Shown: positions 5,230 through 6,445 of the stretch, one piece after another | How the letters are laid out: each line of letters opens with the position of its first letter | Position numbering within the stretch: the stretch's first letter is position 1 | NCBI GenBank assembly: GCA_016199325.1 | Contig: JACQGW010000078.1 | Span: 1 to 6,445, forward strand | Direction of reading: 5' to 3' | Origin: Chloroflexota bacterium | GTDB lineage: Bacteria > Chloroflexota > Dehalococcoidia > JACQGW01 | DNA length: 6,445 bases | The notes under the pieces: generated by a model | Database searches by the model: none | What the model was told of the DNA's origin: nothing | The model's input: the letters and a program-made list of their open reading frames with translations, nothing else | Program-made: the position numbers and the translations under genes

Positions 5230-6445
5230 CTACTTCCTGGTCACGTACGTCTTATCCAGAAACATGAAGCGGATGGGCATCGGCACGTAGCCCTCGACCC
5301 GCTTGTTGGCGACGGTCACAAACCGATTGTAGTAGTTCGGGATCTGGGTGACGTCGTCGAGGAGGAGCTTCTGGATGTCCCACAAGAGCTGCTTGCGTTT
5401 CTCCTGGTCCTTCTCGGCCGCCTGTCTCTCCATCATCTCGTCGATCTTCTTGTCGCAGTGGCCCCAGCGCTTGGCCCGTGGGTTGTCGCAGCCGTAGGTG
5501 CCCCAGAGGAACTCCTCGGGGTCGGGCTGGTTGTAGGTGTAGTCGCCGATGAACACGGCATGCTTGCCCTCGGTCATCTCGCCGTAGAACTTGGCCGAGT
5601 CGATCTTCTCGATCGTCGTCTTGAAGCCGGCGGTGTTGAAGTCGGACTGGAGCAGCTCGGCCATGCGCGGCCAGAAACCCGAGTTCTGCGTGTACAGGAC
5701 CATCTCCGGCGCGCTGCCGGCTTCCTTCAAGAGGTCTTTTGCCTTCTGCGGGTCGTACTTGTAGTAGTCCTTGAACTGTGGCGCATACGCCCACATGGGG
5801 ATCGAGACCATCCCTGCGCCGATGTCGGCCTCGCCGTAGAAGATCGCGTCGACAATCCTCTGCTTATTGACGGCGTGGGCGAGCGCCCGGCGAACGCGCA
5901 CATCCTTCATCGTCTCGTGCTTCTGGTTGACGCCGACGAAGCCGGTCGACGCGGCGGGCACGACCTGAACGTTCAGGTTCGGGTTCTTCCGAAAGGATTC
6001 GAGATCCTTGAAGTCCACGAAAGGCGTCAGGTCCACTTCGCCCGAGAGCACACTGGCCGTCATCGCCTGCTCGTCCGAGATCACCCGAACGACGACACGG
6101 TCCAGCAGCGGTCGACCGCCCCAGTGCTCCTCGAACGCCTTGAACGATGCCTGATTGCCTTTCTCGGCCTTCTCCAGGACGAACGGGCCGGTGCCGACCG
6201 GATAGCGGACGACGTCCTTCACTCCGTACTTCTTGACGGCCGTTGGACTCAGAATGCCACCGCCCGCCACGGCGAGTCCGGCGACGAAGGCCGACGCGGG
6301 CTTGTCGCGCAGGATCTCAACCGTGTACTCGTCCTTCGCCTTCACGGCCTTGACATTGGGAAGCACCGACGTGCGCCTGACGGCGTTCGCATCGTAGTAC
6401 GGGTGGTTCTTGTCGAGGTAGCGCATGTAGTTGAACTCGACGGCC
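5230..6445 (-). CDS. ABC transporter substrate-binding protein, family 5 (partial)
   Basis: Extracytoplasmic solute-binding protein of the oligopeptide/dipeptide/nickel class (SBP_bac_5, DppA/OppA-like), which delivers ligand to an ABC importer. The last 404 residues are visible. The frame continues past the right edge (AVEFNYMRYLDKNH at the break), so the signal peptide or lipobox and about 100 or more N-terminal residues are missing. Visible landmarks, numbered from the edge: GTGPFVLEK (84-92) with the following EEHWGG; SDEQAMTASVLSGEVDL (123-139); and FVGVNQK followed by DVRVRRALAHAVNKQRIV (181-198), the most typical family signature. The C-terminal lobe ends YVPMPIRFMFLDKTYVTRK. Ligand cannot be assigned; family members bind peptides, opines, sugars and metal chelates. 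Permease and ATPase genes are not in the window and may lie beyond the hydrolase or upstream. The hydrolase gene follows after 66 bp. Confidence 0.93.
   Translation of the reverse strand, partial: AVEFNYMRYLDKNHPYYDANAVRRTSVLPNVKAVKAKDEYTVEILRDKPASAFVAGLAVAGGGILSPTAVKKYGVKDVVRYPVGTGPFVLEKAEKGNQASFKAFEEHWGGRPLLDRVVVRVISDEQAMTASVLSGEVDLTPFVDFKDLESFRKNPNLNVQVVPAASTGFVGVNQKHETMKDVRVRRALAHAVNKQRIVDAIFYGEADIGAGMVSIPMWAYAPQFKDYYKYDPQKAKDLLKEAGSAPEMVLYTQNSGFWPRMAELLQSDFNTAGFKTTIEKIDSAKFYGEMTEGKHAVFIGDYTYNQPDPEEFLWGTYGCDNPRAKRWGHCDKKIDEMMERQAAEKDQEKRKQLLWDIQKLLLDDVTQIPNYYNRFVTVANKRVEGYVPMPIRFMFLDKTYVTRK

Overview
The window is GC-rich, with long open frames and strong third-position GC bias. It looks like chromosomal DNA from a high-GC, probably soil or environmental bacterium. 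The gene set (drug/metabolite transporter, CLC channel with regulatory tail, sulfatase-fold hydrolase beside a peptide-type ABC binding protein) and the style of the sulfatase resemble uncultured Rokubacteria/NC10-like or proteobacterial lineages. That placement is an impression only; no phylogenetic marker gene is present.

Layout: (1) 25-954 (+), an EamA/DMT-family membrane transporter whose frame is open to the left edge. (2) 955-1320, a gene-poor stretch with a short decayed piece that reads like a response-regulator receiver domain (993-1100), then an indel-free 114-bp imperfect dyad (1122-1235) bounded by two copies of TGGTATCATAC. (3) 1321-3327 (+), a CLC-family chloride channel/transporter with two CBS domains and a C-terminal RCK_C/TrkA_C-like domain. 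(4) 3328-3729, a gene-free stretch between convergent genes, dominated by an 87-bp, almost perfect hairpin (3548-3634). (5) 3730-5163 (-), a sulfatase/alkaline-phosphatase-fold hydrolase with Thr where FGly sulfatases have Cys or Ser. (6) 5164-5229, a 66-bp spacer with four units of a 12-bp tandem repeat that carries the hydrolase ribosome binding site. (7) 5230-6445 (-), a family 5 (oligopeptide/dipeptide type) ABC substrate-binding protein, cut by the right edge.

The two minus-strand genes are probably co-transcribed (binding protein first, hydrolase second), so the hydrolase may act on something the transporter imports; this is inference. The plus-strand transporter and the CLC are separated by more than 360 bp and need not be one operon. 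Nothing here is a defence system, CRISPR array or RNA gene. The most notable items are the two long inverted-repeat structures in the spacers, the channel-like substitution at the CLC proton-glutamate position, and the non-FGly active site of the 'sulfatase'.
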